16,481 nucleotides of DNA from Pseudomonadota bacterium (GCA_023424585.1 JAFADT010000765.1:1-16481); one strand, 5' to 3'; positions 7,401-14,835 are shown, numbered from the stretch's first letter. Numbers and translations are program-made. The notes: generated from the letters alone by a model not told the origin.

Positions 7401-7673
7401 ATAGGGCTGGTAGCCCTGGGCCTCGAAGCGCAGCGCGTACGTGCCCGGCGGGAGCTGGGGGATGCGGTACAGGCCGCTCTTGTCGGAGAGCACGGTGCGC
7501 TCGCCCTGGAGCTGGGGCGAGGTGGCGGTGACCACGACGTCCACGAGGGGCTTCTTGTCGAGGGCGTTCGTCAGGGTCCCGGTGATGACCGAGTTGCCCT
7601 GGGCCCAAGCCCCCGCTCCCCACAACACGACCATGAGCCACAGCCCACGGATGACACGGATTCGTCTGAGCAC
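4470..7673 (-). CDS. TonB-dependent outer-membrane receptor with carboxypeptidase-regulatory-like domain
   Basis: This encodes 1067 residues. The signal peptide is 1-24 (cleavage after AWA). Residues about 27-112 form a carboxypeptidase-regulatory-like β-domain (ITGTLTNALDKKPLVDVVV, GLYRIPQLPPGTYALRF). Next is a plug domain (about 120-245, with SQYVVDGLSVND and YGRSTGGVLNVVTKSGSNELHG) and then a large β-barrel ending in the aromatic C-terminal signal RLGAKLSF. Architecture matches the Oar-like receptors of myxobacteria, which import an unknown ligand with energy from TonB-ExbB-ExbD. Twelve cysteines fall as six close pairs in probable surface loops. The GTG at 7671-7673 is chosen: GGGAGGGG lies 7 nt upstream and the signal peptide begins directly there. 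A longer frame from a GTG at 7730 would bury the signal. The lipoprotein gene follows 26 bp after the stop. Confidence 0.9.
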   Translation of the reverse strand: MLRRIRVIRGLWLMVVLWGAGAWAQGNSVITGTLTNALDKKPLVDVVVTATSPQLQGERTVLSDKSGLYRIPQLPPGTYALRFEAQGYQPYARDGILLRIDRTIRFNAELAPDSLSSDVEVVGSPPTLDVGSSAAGVTVDQEFIRNIAVIRPGTKGSASRSFEGLAELAPGATEDRYGVSISGSSSPESQYVVDGLSVNDPGVGTLGTPLSVEFVKEVNVITGGYMPEYGRSTGGVLNVVTKSGSNELHGSVFANYAPGAFQTSGKEILREGSVISAQGSAYNLGDFGFDLGGPILKDKLWFYVGVAPSFNRIQVDRQLSSYELCAEVDPANGCSAVGARRKDPTTGFSQVSPIEGSSTRRFADERSVQYLGKLTYNFNPDHSLSVSVFGTPRSSGGSGKYSFSDDGEPEVCTSLSCTSYVQGAYESIATRRSNSALDIVAKQASSFFDKKLLVDATLGWHHQADSILPSDGSGLGSGEGLSAKPNIAWRRTRNPGYHTINEFEPLPDADACGTTPEEQRLRCPVAAYSTGGPGTISIQRLDRVQGKVMGTYLLEALGHHILKAGADIERMSFYNNRARTGLTPWQECTGGDCFFSLNQYGYLEGPDQPVFLPNKEGTSTSTTVGGFLQDSWSVVDKVTVNVGLRYDVQTIYGLDGEVGLHLPNQWSPRLGVIYDPTQSGRAKLFANYARFYENVPLDMADLSFPQQQLLSATYDTPPCNPSHEGSLLVDCTLDGNRQPIGNRESPNQLWDAQGGDRVPVDPQIRAQSADEYVVGGEYELFTASRLGATYTRRALNDVIEDMSRDDGSTFFLGNPGKGYSTDFPLAKRRYDAVNLYFQRAFTNGWLAQASYTWSSLRGNYSGLFRADTGQLSPNLTRDFDLVSLTVNRDGPLPGDRAHAFKVFAAKELVLGQRTSINVGGNYRARSGTPLNYLGAHPRRSGSETFILPRGSAGRLPWVHGVDGHLGLNQRLTGDYVLTVSLDVFNLFNFQQYTDVDQTFTTTRVYAIEQGGKPDDLTACLTEGNPHCKVISTSTNAPIGEADINPNFKRPTAYQAPRSIRLGAKLSF

Positions 7674-7890
7674 GTCTGCGCCCCTCCCGGCGAAGGCGGC
7701 GAACTCTGTCGCAAAACGTGATAAATCCACCAGCCCAAATCTTAAAGACTTTACCGGAAGAGCTGAAATGGCTGGCCCGCTGCGTCAGGGGATGCTCCAG
7801 GGCTCGGACGCGATGTGCTCAGCGCCCGCTTCGTCGCGTCCATGGCCTTCCCCCCGGGAGGCCACCGACGTCACTGCGATGTCCTCTCAA
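7674..7890 (-). promoter_or_regulatory. Upstream region of the receptor gene
   Basis: This noncoding stretch includes an A/T-rich patch (about 7715-7760) that stands out from the surrounding GC-rich DNA and is the likely promoter area for the receptor-lipoprotein unit. TTTAAGAT on the minus strand is a possible -10 area, but no confident -35 or σ54 element was found. No gene is apparent. Confidence 0.35.
7681..7688 (-). promoter_or_regulatory. Ribosome-binding site that sets the receptor start
   Basis: The minus strand reads GGGAGGGG ending 7 nt before the GTG at 7671-7673. This decides the start in favour of the GTG directly before the signal peptide. Confidence 0.65.
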
Positions 7891-7912
7891 CGCCCCCTTG
7901 CGGCAGGGGGCG
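7891..7912 (-). terminator. Hairpin terminator of the kynurenine operon
   Basis: A perfect 8-bp stem, CGCCCCCT (7891-7898) and AGGGGGCG (7905-7912), encloses a 6-nt loop, 27 bp after the stop codon of the last operon gene (SDR). On the minus strand only a short TTGA follows, so the U-tract is poor, as is common in GC-rich genomes. It marks the likely operon end and separates it from the receptor gene. Confidence 0.6.
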
Positions 7913-7939
7913 GACCGTCCGCTGACATGCCCTGATGCC

Positions 7940-8677
7940 TCAGAAGCCCCGCAGCGCTCCACCGTCGCAGGCGATGGACTGCCCGCTGATATACGCGGCC
8001 GGCTCCGACGCCAGGAACGTCACCAGCGCCGCGAACTCCTCCGGCCTCCCCAGCCGCCGCGCGGGGATGTTCGGCGCCACCTTCTCGTCGGACAGGCCCA
8101 GGTCCTTCATCCGGTCCGTCGCGTGGTAGCCCGGCAGCGCCGCGTTCACCGTGATGCCATACGGCGCCACTTCATTGCTCAGGCTCTTCACCAACCCGAG
8201 CAACCCCGCGCGCAGGCCGTTGGACACCGTGAGGTTGGTCATCGCCTCGCGCGCCGCCGTGGACGTCACCAGCACGATGCGGCCCCAGCCCTGCGCCTTC
8301 ATGCCCGGCAGCGCTTCCTGGATCGCCTCCACCGTGGCCAGCCACAGGCTCTGGAACCCTGTCTGCCATTGCTCCACCGTGATGGCCTCGAAGCCGCCCG
8401 ACGGCGGACCTCCCGCGTTCACCACCAGCACGTCCAGGCCGCCCAGCTTCTGCGTCACCTCGCGCACCAGCCCGCGCGCGGCCCCGGCCTGCGTCAAATC
8501 ACACGGCACCGCCAGCGCCGCGCCCAGCTCCTTCGCCGCCTTCTGGAGCTTCTCTCCGCCGCGCGAGGACACCGCCACCGTCGCGCGCTCCTTCACCAGC
8601 GTGTCCGCGATGGCCCGCCCCAGCCCCGACGACGCGCCCGTCACCAGCGCGCGCCTACCCTTCAAGCCGAAATCCAT
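7940..8677 (-). CDS. Atypical short-chain dehydrogenase (SDR) lacking YxxxK, last gene of the kynurenine operon
   Basis: This encodes 245 residues with a Rossmann fold. The dinucleotide motif TGASSGLG (13-20), NAGG (87-90), the Ser region LVTST (136-140) and the C-terminal GQSIACDGG (232-240) are all present. Aligning LGLVKSLSNEVA with the equivalent FabG helix places S152 and R156 (SNGLR) where the catalytic Tyr and Lys of YxxxK should be. FabG-like members with an SNxxR pattern exist, so this is not a sequencing error, but standard ketoreductase chemistry is doubtful. The start ATG has GGAGGA 8 nt upstream, and the gene overlaps the end of kmo by 23 bp, so it is translationally coupled to the pathway. 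No step of the known kynurenine meta-cleavage route calls for an SDR; its role is unknown. Confidence 0.85.
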   Translation of the reverse strand: MDFGLKGRRALVTGASSGLGRAIADTLVKERATVAVSSRGGEKLQKAAKELGAALAVPCDLTQAGAARGLVREVTQKLGGLDVLVVNAGGPPSGGFEAITVEQWQTGFQSLWLATVEAIQEALPGMKAQGWGRIVLVTSTAAREAMTNLTVSNGLRAGLLGLVKSLSNEVAPYGITVNAALPGYHATDRMKDLGLSDEKVAPNIPARRLGRPEEFAALVTFLASEPAAYISGQSIACDGGALRGF

Positions 8678-10046
8678 CCGCGTGCTCCTCCATGAAAGGG
8701 GTCAGCCGGCCGCGAATCAGCTTCGCCGCCCGGTCCAGGTCCACGTCCTCGGGGCGCTTCAGCTCCCGCGCCAGCTCCGACACGATGCCGCCCGCGATGC
8801 TGCCCACCCCGTACGCCAGCCGGTAGGGCACCCGGCTGAAGCTCACCAGCGAGTAGCGGCTGACGAACTCGCCCGGGAACGCGTTGAGCAGCACCTTCTC
8901 CACGCCCTTCTCCAGCAGGAAGCGCGGATCCGCCGTGCTGTCGCGCATCTCGATGAAGTTCTCCACCGCCATGTCCGCGATGGCGTCCGCGTTCGTCTTG
9001 CGCAGCCGATGGAACTCACCGAACGCCGCCGCCCAGTCCGGCTGCTTCGACAAGAGCGCGTCCAGCACCACGCAGTCCTCGAAGCCGCAGTTCATCCCCT
9101 GCCCGTAGAAGGGCACCATGGCGTGCGCCGCGTCGCCCAACAGCAGCGTGCGCCCGCCCGCCTGCCACGGCGCGCACTTCACCGTCACCATGTGCCCGGT
9201 GGGCCGGGAGAAGAACTCCTCCGTCAGCCCCGGGATCAGCGCCTTCGCGTCCGGGAACTGCTCCTGGAAGAACGCCTCCAGCGCCGCGGGCGTCTGGAGC
9301 GACGCGAAGCTCAGCGGCCCCTCCCACGGCAGGAACAGCGTGCACGTGAAGCTGCCGTCTTCATTGGGCAGCGCGATGAGCATGTACGTGCCGCGCGGCC
9401 AGATGTGCAGCGCGTGCTTCTCCATCTGGAAGCGCCCGGCCGCGCCCGGCGGAATCGTCAGCTCCTTGTAGCCATGCCCCAGCGTCTGCGAGTCCGCCTG
9501 GAACCCCGGCTGGGACTGCATCGCCTGCCGCACCGCCGAACCCGCGCCGTCCGTGCCGAACACCACCGCGTCGCGCACCTCGCGCGTCGCGCCCGTGGCC
9601 TCATCCAGCACCGTGAGCGTCCCTGACGCCGGCTCCGCCTGCGTCACCCGCTGGCGGAAGCGGATGGACACCCGGCCCGTCGCCTCCGCCTGTGTCATCA
9701 GGAACTGGTTCAACCAGCCGCGTGACAAGGAGTTGATGTGCTGCGAGTCGTCCTTCCCATACGGCTGGTAGGCCAGCGCGCCCTTCACCGGGTGGATGAC
9801 CCGCCCGCGCATGGGGATGGCGTGCTTCAGCGCCTCCTCCTCCAGCCCCACCTGCCGCAGCGCATGCAGGCCGCGCGTGGAGATGGCCAGGTTGATGGAG
9901 CGCCCCGCGTCCACCGTCTCGCGGCGCATGTCCGGGCGGCGCTCCAGCACCTCCACCGTGTGGCCCCGGCGGGCCAGGTACAGCGAGAGCAGCGAACCCA
10001 CCAGGCCCGCTCCCACCACCGTCAGCTTCGGTTCATTCGAGGGCAT
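8655..10046 (-). CDS. kmo: Kynurenine 3-monooxygenase
   Basis: This 463-residue FAD enzyme hydroxylates L-kynurenine to 3-hydroxykynurenine using NADPH and O2. The N-terminal FAD motif is VVGAGLVG (10-17), and the second FAD motif with the typical KMO extension, GDAAHAMVPFYGQGMN, spans 304-319. Residues equivalent to those that bind kynurenine in characterised KMOs are present: R82, Y96, N363 (in ENFIEMR) and Y398 (in SRYSLVSF). The C-terminus is hydrophilic, with no membrane anchor like that of the mitochondrial enzyme. The gene overlaps the end of kynU by 14 bp and is overlapped by the SDR start, in the middle of an operon. It catalyses the first pathway step encoded here, though it is the sixth gene in transcription order. 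Confidence 0.95.
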   Translation of the reverse strand: MPSNEPKLTVVGAGLVGSLLSLYLARRGHTVEVLERRPDMRRETVDAGRSINLAISTRGLHALRQVGLEEEALKHAIPMRGRVIHPVKGALAYQPYGKDDSQHINSLSRGWLNQFLMTQAEATGRVSIRFRQRVTQAEPASGTLTVLDEATGATREVRDAVVFGTDGAGSAVRQAMQSQPGFQADSQTLGHGYKELTIPPGAAGRFQMEKHALHIWPRGTYMLIALPNEDGSFTCTLFLPWEGPLSFASLQTPAALEAFFQEQFPDAKALIPGLTEEFFSRPTGHMVTVKCAPWQAGGRTLLLGDAAHAMVPFYGQGMNCGFEDCVVLDALLSKQPDWAAAFGEFHRLRKTNADAIADMAVENFIEMRDSTADPRFLLEKGVEKVLLNAFPGEFVSRYSLVSFSRVPYRLAYGVGSIAGGIVSELARELKRPEDVDLDRAAKLIRGRLTPFMEEHADGFRLEG

Positions 10047-11310
10047 GGGCCTCCAGCGCCTTCACGAAGCGGAAGACGTCCAGGTGCGTGTTGTAGAGGG
10101 GCGCGGGCGCGGCGCGGATGATGTCCGGCTCGCGGAAGTCGCAGACGATGCCGGCCGCGGACAGCCGCTGGAGCAGCCGCTTCGGCTCGCCCTTGAAGCG
10201 CAGCGACAGCTGCGCCCCGCGCTGCGTCAGGTCGCGCGGCGTGGTGATGGTGACGTACCCCGCGGGCAGCCGGTCCAGCAGGAACTCCAGGTAGCCCGTC
10301 AGCTGGTCGCTCTTGGCGCGCAGGGCGGACATCGTCGCCTTGTCGAACAGCTCCAGCGACGCGCGCAGCGCCGCCAGCTGGAAGATGGGCGGGTTGGACA
10401 GCTGCCACCCCTCCGCGCCCGGCAGCGGGTCGAAGGTGGGGCCCATCTCGAAGCGCGTGGCCTTGTTGTGCCCCCACCAGCCCTCGAAGCGCGGCAGCTC
10501 GGGTGAGTGCGCGTGCCGCTCGTGCACGAACACGCCGCCCAGGCTTCCGGGGCCGCCGTTGAGGTACTTGTACGAACACCACACCGCGAAGTCCGGCCCG
10601 TCGTCGTGCAGCGACAGCTTCAGGTTGCCCGCCCCGTGCGCCAGGTCGAAGCCCACCTTGCAGCCCTGCGCGTGCGCCACGCGCGTGATCTCTCTCAGGT
10701 CGAAGGCCTGCCCGGTGAGGTAGTTCACGCTGCCCAGCATCACCAGCGCGAGCTCCCTCCCGTGCCGCTCGATGGCTTCGAGGATGTCCTCGGGGCGCAG
10801 CGTGTCCTCGCCCTCGCGGGGCGTCAGCCGGACGATGGCCTCCCTCGGGTCGTAGCCGTGGAAGCGCGCCTGCGACGCCACCGCGTACTGGTCCGACGGG
10901 AAGGCGCCGCCTTCGATGAGGATCTTGAAGCGCTCGCGCGTGGGCCGGTAGAACGACACCATCATCAGGTGCAGGTTCACCGACAGGGTGTTCATCACCA
11001 CGACCTCCACGGGCTGCGCGCCCACCACGCGCGCCACCTGCTCGGTGAGCAGCTCGTGGTAGGGCAGCCACGGGTGGCGGCCATGCACGTGGCCCTCCAC
11101 GCCCAGCCGCTCCCAGTCCTCCATCTCCATCTGCACGTACTTGCGCGCCTTGCGCGGCTGGAGCCCCAGCGAGTTGCCCGCCAGGTAGATGGTGGGCGCG
11201 CCGGAGGGGGCCGGGGGGAAGAGGAACTCGTCGCGCAGGGGCCGGAGCGGATCCTTCGCGTCCAGGCCGTAGGCGAACACGTCGCTGTTCTCGTAGACAG
11301 GGGCTGTCAT
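10033..11310 (-). CDS. kynU: Kynureninase
   Basis: This 425-residue PLP enzyme cleaves 3-hydroxykynurenine (or kynurenine) to 3-hydroxyanthranilate (or anthranilate) and L-alanine. The family landmarks are YLAGNSLGLQP (42-52), the FPSD segment (137-140), DLAHGAGN (222-229), and the PLP lysine K248 in CSYKYLNGGPGS. The length is typical for the family. The ATG at 11308-11310 has GAGGA 9 nt upstream and shares ATGA with the stop of the ACMS decarboxylase gene, a 4-bp overlap implying coupling. A longer frame upstream would run into that gene. Since the operon continues to 3-hydroxyanthranilate dioxygenase, the physiological substrate is probably 3-hydroxykynurenine. Confidence 0.95.
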   Translation of the reverse strand: MTAPVYENSDVFAYGLDAKDPLRPLRDEFLFPPAPSGAPTIYLAGNSLGLQPRKARKYVQMEMEDWERLGVEGHVHGRHPWLPYHELLTEQVARVVGAQPVEVVVMNTLSVNLHLMMVSFYRPTRERFKILIEGGAFPSDQYAVASQARFHGYDPREAIVRLTPREGEDTLRPEDILEAIERHGRELALVMLGSVNYLTGQAFDLREITRVAHAQGCKVGFDLAHGAGNLKLSLHDDGPDFAVWCSYKYLNGGPGSLGGVFVHERHAHSPELPRFEGWWGHNKATRFEMGPTFDPLPGAEGWQLSNPPIFQLAALRASLELFDKATMSALRAKSDQLTGYLEFLLDRLPAGYVTITTPRDLTQRGAQLSLRFKGEPKRLLQRLSAAGIVCDFREPDIIRAAPAPLYNTHLDVFRFVKALEAHALE

Positions 11311-12323
11311 CGTGCGAAGTCCTCGTGCGAGCGCCCCAGCCACTCCAGGGCATTTCGAGACAGCAGCCGCTCGCGCACCGCGGGCGCCAGGTCCGTCAGC
11401 GACTCGATGAGCGTGCCGGGCCGGTCCTCGCCCAGCGGGAAGGGGTAGTCACTGCCCAGCGCGACCTTGTCCGCGCCGAACAGCTTCACGATGGCGCGCA
11501 GGGTGTCCGCGTCATGCACCAGCGAGTCCACCCAGAAGCGGCCCAGGTAGTCGCGCGGCGCGACCGGGTTGTCCACGGCCACCAGGTCCGGGCGGACCTC
11601 GAAGCCGTGCTGGATGCGGCCCAGCGTGCCGGGGAACGCGCCGCCGCCGTGCGCGAACGCGAACCGCAGCTTCGGCAGCCGCTCCATCACCCCGCCGAAG
11701 ATGAGCGAGCAGATGGCCAGCGACACCTCCGCCGGCATCCCCACCAGCCACGGCAGCCAGTACCTCGCCATCTTCGCCTCACCCATCATGTCCCACGGGT
11801 GCACGAAGATGGCCGCGCCCAGGTCGCTCGCCGCCTGGAAGAAGGGGAAGAGGGCCGGGTCGGACAGGTTCAGGTCGTTGACGTGGCTGCCAATCTGCAC
11901 GCCCGCGAACCCCAGCGTGCGCACGCAGCGCTCCAGCTCCTGAATCGCCAGGTCGGTGGACTGGAGCGGCACCGTGCCCAGCCCCACGAAGCGCCTGGGC
12001 GACGTCGCCACCGCGCCGGCCAGGTGGTCGTTGAGGAAGCGCGCCACCTCCAGGCCGTCCTTCGGCTTCGCCCAGTAGCTGAACAGCACCGGGACGGTGG
12101 ACAGCACCTGCACCTGGACGCCGTGCGCGTCGCACTCCGTGACGCGCTGGTGCGGGTCCCAGCAGTTGCTCTCGACCTCGCGGAAGAACTTGCCGTCGTC
12201 CCGCATCATCCGCGCGCGGCAGGGCGCGTGGTGGTCCAGCGTGATGAAGCCGCCGTAGCCGAAGCGCTCGGCGAAGCGGGGCAGCTCCGGGGGCAGGAGG
12301 TGCGTGTGGATGTCGACCTTCAC
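11307..12323 (-). CDS. nbaD: 2-amino-3-carboxymuconate-6-semialdehyde (ACMS) decarboxylase
   Basis: This 338-residue Zn-dependent amidohydrolase-fold decarboxylase converts ACMS to 2-aminomuconate-6-semialdehyde and CO2. That diverts it from spontaneous closure to quinolinate. The metal and catalytic residues match those of the Pseudomonas enzyme in order and spacing: H6 and H8 (KVDIHTHLLP), H175 (VHPWDMMG), H225 (AHGGGAFPGTLGR) and D292 (GSDYPFPLGE). The start is taken as the GTG at 12321-12323, which overlaps the previous stop as GTGA and places the HxH strand at the N-terminus as in the family. A longer frame from a GTG at 12368 adds 15 residues without homology. Confidence 0.93.
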   Translation of the reverse strand: MKVDIHTHLLPPELPRFAERFGYGGFITLDHHAPCRARMMRDDGKFFREVESNCWDPHQRVTECDAHGVQVQVLSTVPVLFSYWAKPKDGLEVARFLNDHLAGAVATSPRRFVGLGTVPLQSTDLAIQELERCVRTLGFAGVQIGSHVNDLNLSDPALFPFFQAASDLGAAIFVHPWDMMGEAKMARYWLPWLVGMPAEVSLAICSLIFGGVMERLPKLRFAFAHGGGAFPGTLGRIQHGFEVRPDLVAVDNPVAPRDYLGRFWVDSLVHDADTLRAIVKLFGADKVALGSDYPFPLGEDRPGTLIESLTDLAPAVRERLLSRNALEWLGRSHEDFAR

Positions 12324-12844
12324 TGGGGCGCACCACCCCGCGTCACCTTCGTGCCGCACCGCTTGCACGTGCAGTGGTCGGGGTTGCCGTAGAAGTGCTC
12401 GAACACCGGCGGCAGCTGCGTCACCAGGTTGGTGACGTGCAGCGACTCCTCATAGAGCTTCTCGCCGCACTTCGGGCACAGCCACAGGAACGAGTCCAGC
12501 TCCTGCGGCTGGCGGCGGCGCTCCAGCACCAGCCCGATGGTGTTCGGGGGCCGCTGCGGCGAGTGCGGCACCTTGGGCGGCAGGAGGAAGATCTCCCCCT
12601 CGCGGATGGGGATGTCCTGCACCTGCCCCTCGTCGATGACGCGCAGGGTGATGTCGCCCTCCAGCTGGTAGAAGAACTCCTCGCCCTCGTTGACGTGGAA
12701 GTCCGTGCGCGAGTTGGGCCCGCCCACCACCGTGACCATGAAGTCCCGGTCCGCCCACACCTGCTGGTTGCCCACCGGCGGCTTGAGCAGGGGGCGGTGC
12801 TCGTCGATCCACTTCTTGAAGTTGATGGGGGTCAGTCGGCCCAT
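12320..12844 (-). CDS. nbaC: 3-hydroxyanthranilate 3,4-dioxygenase
   Basis: This 174-residue cupin dioxygenase opens the ring of 3-hydroxyanthranilate to ACMS using Fe(II) and O2. The catalytic iron ligands are H50, E56 (DFHVNEGEEFFYQ) and H94 (PPKVPHSPQRP). A C-terminal rubredoxin-like iron site is visible as CPKC (C123, C126) plus C160 and C163, as in the Ralstonia enzyme and unlike the animal one. The ATG at 12842-12844 has GGAGA 8 nt upstream and begins 1 bp after the stop of the RidA gene; the 13 extra codons of the longer frame overlap that gene and are not expected. It ends in a GTGA overlap with the ACMS decarboxylase gene. Confidence 0.95.
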   Translation of the reverse strand: MGRLTPINFKKWIDEHRPLLKPPVGNQQVWADRDFMVTVVGGPNSRTDFHVNEGEEFFYQLEGDITLRVIDEGQVQDIPIREGEIFLLPPKVPHSPQRPPNTIGLVLERRRQPQELDSFLWLCPKCGEKLYEESLHVTNLVTQLPPVFEHFYGNPDHCTCKRCGTKVTRGGAPQ

Positions 12845-12845
12845 G

Positions 12846-13274
12846 TCACTCGTCTCCAATCGTGGCGATGCACTTGAGCTCAATCGCGATGGGCGTGGGC
12901 AGCGCGTTGATTTCGAGCGTGGTGCGGCACGGCGGGTTGTCCTTGAAGTACTCCGCCCACAGCCGGTTGTACGTGGGGAAGTCCCGCTTCATGTCCGTGA
13001 GGTACACCGTCACGTCCACCAGCCGCTCCCAGGACGAGCCCGCGTCCTCCAGGATGTAGCGCACGTTGCGGAACACGGAGTGGCACTGCGTCTCGATGTC
13101 GTAGGAGACGATGTTGCCCTCCGCGTCCAGCTCCACGCCCGGGATGGCCTTGCTGCCGCGCTCGCGCGGGCCCACGCCGGACAGGAACAAGAGGTTCCCC
13201 ACGCGGCGCGCGTGGGGGTAGAGCCCCACGGGCTCCGGGGCCTTCTTCGAATCGATCCGCTCGCCAGCGCTCAC
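12846..13274 (-). CDS. nbaF: RidA-family protein, probable 2-aminomuconate deaminase
   Basis: This 142-residue protein has the YjgF/YER057c/UK114 (RidA) fold, normally a trimer with active sites at the subunit interfaces. R117 (PPCRTTLEINALP) and E132 (IAIELKCIA) align with the catalytic Arg and Glu of RidA. The operon position between the semialdehyde dehydrogenase and the dioxygenase, together with the 2-nitrobenzoate (nba) pathway precedent, points to deamination of 2-aminomuconate to 4-oxalocrotonate, rather than general enamine detoxification. The start is GTG at 13272-13274 with GGGGAG upstream. It lies 16 bp after the dehydrogenase stop and 1 bp before the dioxygenase start. The function is inferred from context; a generic RidA role remains possible. 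Confidence 0.85.
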   Translation of the reverse strand: MSAGERIDSKKAPEPVGLYPHARRVGNLLFLSGVGPRERGSKAIPGVELDAEGNIVSYDIETQCHSVFRNVRYILEDAGSSWERLVDVTVYLTDMKRDFPTYNRLWAEYFKDNPPCRTTLEINALPTPIAIELKCIATIGDE

Positions 13275-13290
13275 GTGTGGCTCTCCCCGC

Positions 13291-14733
13291 TCAAAGCTTG
13301 ATGCAGACGTTCTTGGGCTCGGTGAAGAAGCGCAGCGCGTCCCAGCCGCCCTCGCGGCCCACGCCGGACTCCTTCACCCCGCCGAACGGCGTGCGCAGGT
13401 CGCGCAGCATCCAGGTGTTCACCCAGACGATGCCGCTGTGCAGCCGGGACGCGAACCGGTGCGCGCGCGTCAGGTCCTTCGTCCACACGCTGCCGGCCAG
13501 CCCGTAGCGCGTGGAGTTGGCCCACGACAGCACCTCCTCCTCGTCGTCGAAGGGCATGAGCGTCGCGACCGGGCCGAAGATCTCCTCCTGGTTCGTGCGG
13601 CACGTGGGCGCCAGGCCCTCCACCAGCGTGGGCTCCACGAACCAGCCGCTCGCGCAGCGGCCGGGCACGCTCGCGCGCTGGCCGCCGGTGAGGATGCTGC
13701 CGCCCTCCTGCTTCGCGAGCGCGATGTAGCCCAGCACCTTCTCGAAGTGCTCGCGCGACACCAGCGCGCCCTGGTCCGTGCCCTCCACCAGCGGGTCGCC
13801 CACCTTCAGGGCCTTCGTGCGCGCCACCAGCGCCTCCTTGAAGCGCGGATACAGCGAGCGCTGCACGAAGATGCGCGGGCCGCACAGGCAGATCTGCCCC
13901 TGGTTCGCGAACGACGAGCGCAGCGTGGTGGCCAGGGCCTCGTCGAAGTCGCAGTCCGCGAAGATGACGTTGGGGTTCTTGCCGCCCATCTCCAGGGACA
14001 GCTTCTTGAACGACGGCGCGGCCACGCGGGCGATCTCCGCGCCCGTGCGCGTGCTGCCGGTGAAGGAGATGGCGCTGACGTCCGGGTGGCGCGTGAGCGG
14101 CCCACCGACGTGCGGCCCCAGGCCGTGCACCAGGTTGAGCACGCCCGGCGGCAGCCCCGCGTCGCGGCACACCCGCGACAGGAGGTAGGCCGTCATCGGC
14201 GTCACCTCCGACGGCTTGGCCACCACGCAGTTCCCCGCCGCCAGCGCGGGGGCGATCTTCCACGTGAGCAGGTACAGCGGCAGGTTCCACGGCGAGATGC
14301 AGCCCACCACGCCCAGCGGCGAGCGCAGCGTGTAGTTGAGCGCCACGCCGTCCATGGGGTGCGCTTCGCTGGAGAACTGGGTCGCCGCGTCCGCGAAGAA
14401 CTCGAGGTTGAGCACGCTGCGCGGGATGTCCACCGTGCGGGCCACCGACAGCGGCTTGCCCGTGTCGATGGACTCCGCCCGCGCGAAGGTGTCCAGGCGC
14501 TCCTGGAGGAGCCCGGCGATGCGGCGCAGGTAGCGCGAGCGCTCCATCGCCGGCAGGGCGGACCAGGCGGGGAAGGCCCGGCCCGCGGCCTCCACGGCGG
14601 ATCGCACGTCCGCCTCGCGCGAGTCCGGCACGCGCGCATAGCGCTGGCCCGTCGCGGGCTCCGGCTTGTCCAGCCACTGGCCCCCCGCCGCGGGCACCAG
14701 CTCGCCACCGATGTAGTTGAGGACCTCTTCCAA
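13291..14733 (-). CDS. nbaE: 2-aminomuconate-6-semialdehyde dehydrogenase
   Basis: This 480-residue aldehyde dehydrogenase would oxidise 2-aminomuconate semialdehyde to 2-aminomuconate with NAD+. It shows the ALDH fold residues: N150 (ISPWN), the GSTRTG cofactor loop (226-231), general base E248 (LEMGGKNPNV), and nucleophile C282 in NQGQICLCGPRIFV. The ICLCG form around the cysteine resembles 2-hydroxymuconate and 2-aminomuconate semialdehyde dehydrogenases. EEIFGPV (383-389) is also present. The start is assigned to TTG at 14731-14733 because GGGAGGG lies 7 nt upstream and the family N-terminus (VLNYIGGELVP) follows immediately. An ATG-initiated extension would run through the divergent promoter region and has no homology. 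It is the first gene of the operon. Confidence 0.93.
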   Translation of the reverse strand: MEEVLNYIGGELVPAAGGQWLDKPEPATGQRYARVPDSREADVRSAVEAAGRAFPAWSALPAMERSRYLRRIAGLLQERLDTFARAESIDTGKPLSVARTVDIPRSVLNLEFFADAATQFSSEAHPMDGVALNYTLRSPLGVVGCISPWNLPLYLLTWKIAPALAAGNCVVAKPSEVTPMTAYLLSRVCRDAGLPPGVLNLVHGLGPHVGGPLTRHPDVSAISFTGSTRTGAEIARVAAPSFKKLSLEMGGKNPNVIFADCDFDEALATTLRSSFANQGQICLCGPRIFVQRSLYPRFKEALVARTKALKVGDPLVEGTDQGALVSREHFEKVLGYIALAKQEGGSILTGGQRASVPGRCASGWFVEPTLVEGLAPTCRTNQEEIFGPVATLMPFDDEEEVLSWANSTRYGLAGSVWTKDLTRAHRFASRLHSGIVWVNTWMLRDLRTPFGGVKESGVGREGGWDALRFFTEPKNVCIKL

Positions 14734-14740
14734 GGCAGCG

Positions 14741-14747
14741 CCCTCCC
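14741..14747 (-). promoter_or_regulatory. Ribosome-binding site that sets the TTG start of the dehydrogenase
   Basis: The minus strand reads GGGAGGG ending 7 nt before TTG (14731-14733). No ATG or GTG in frame lies at a better position, so initiation at TTG is preferred. Confidence 0.6.
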
Positions 14748-14835
14748 AGGCAGACGCGGCAATGTATGTCGCGGCTGTCCATCGCCTCCAGGATTCCGAA
14801 CGCAGGACGTCGGTTGGCGCTCGCTTGCGCGGCTG

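Noticed and set aside
4596..7721. Uninterrupted 1041-codon open frame on the plus strand opposite the receptor gene
   Set aside because: Its product is Ala/Arg/Gly/Val-rich low-complexity sequence typical of antisense frames in high-GC DNA, while the minus strand has clear receptor motifs throughout.
14815..14830. Possible σ54 promoter TGGCGCTCGCTTGC in the divergent spacer
   Set aside because: The spacing between GG and GC is one base too short, a change known to abolish σ54 promoter function.
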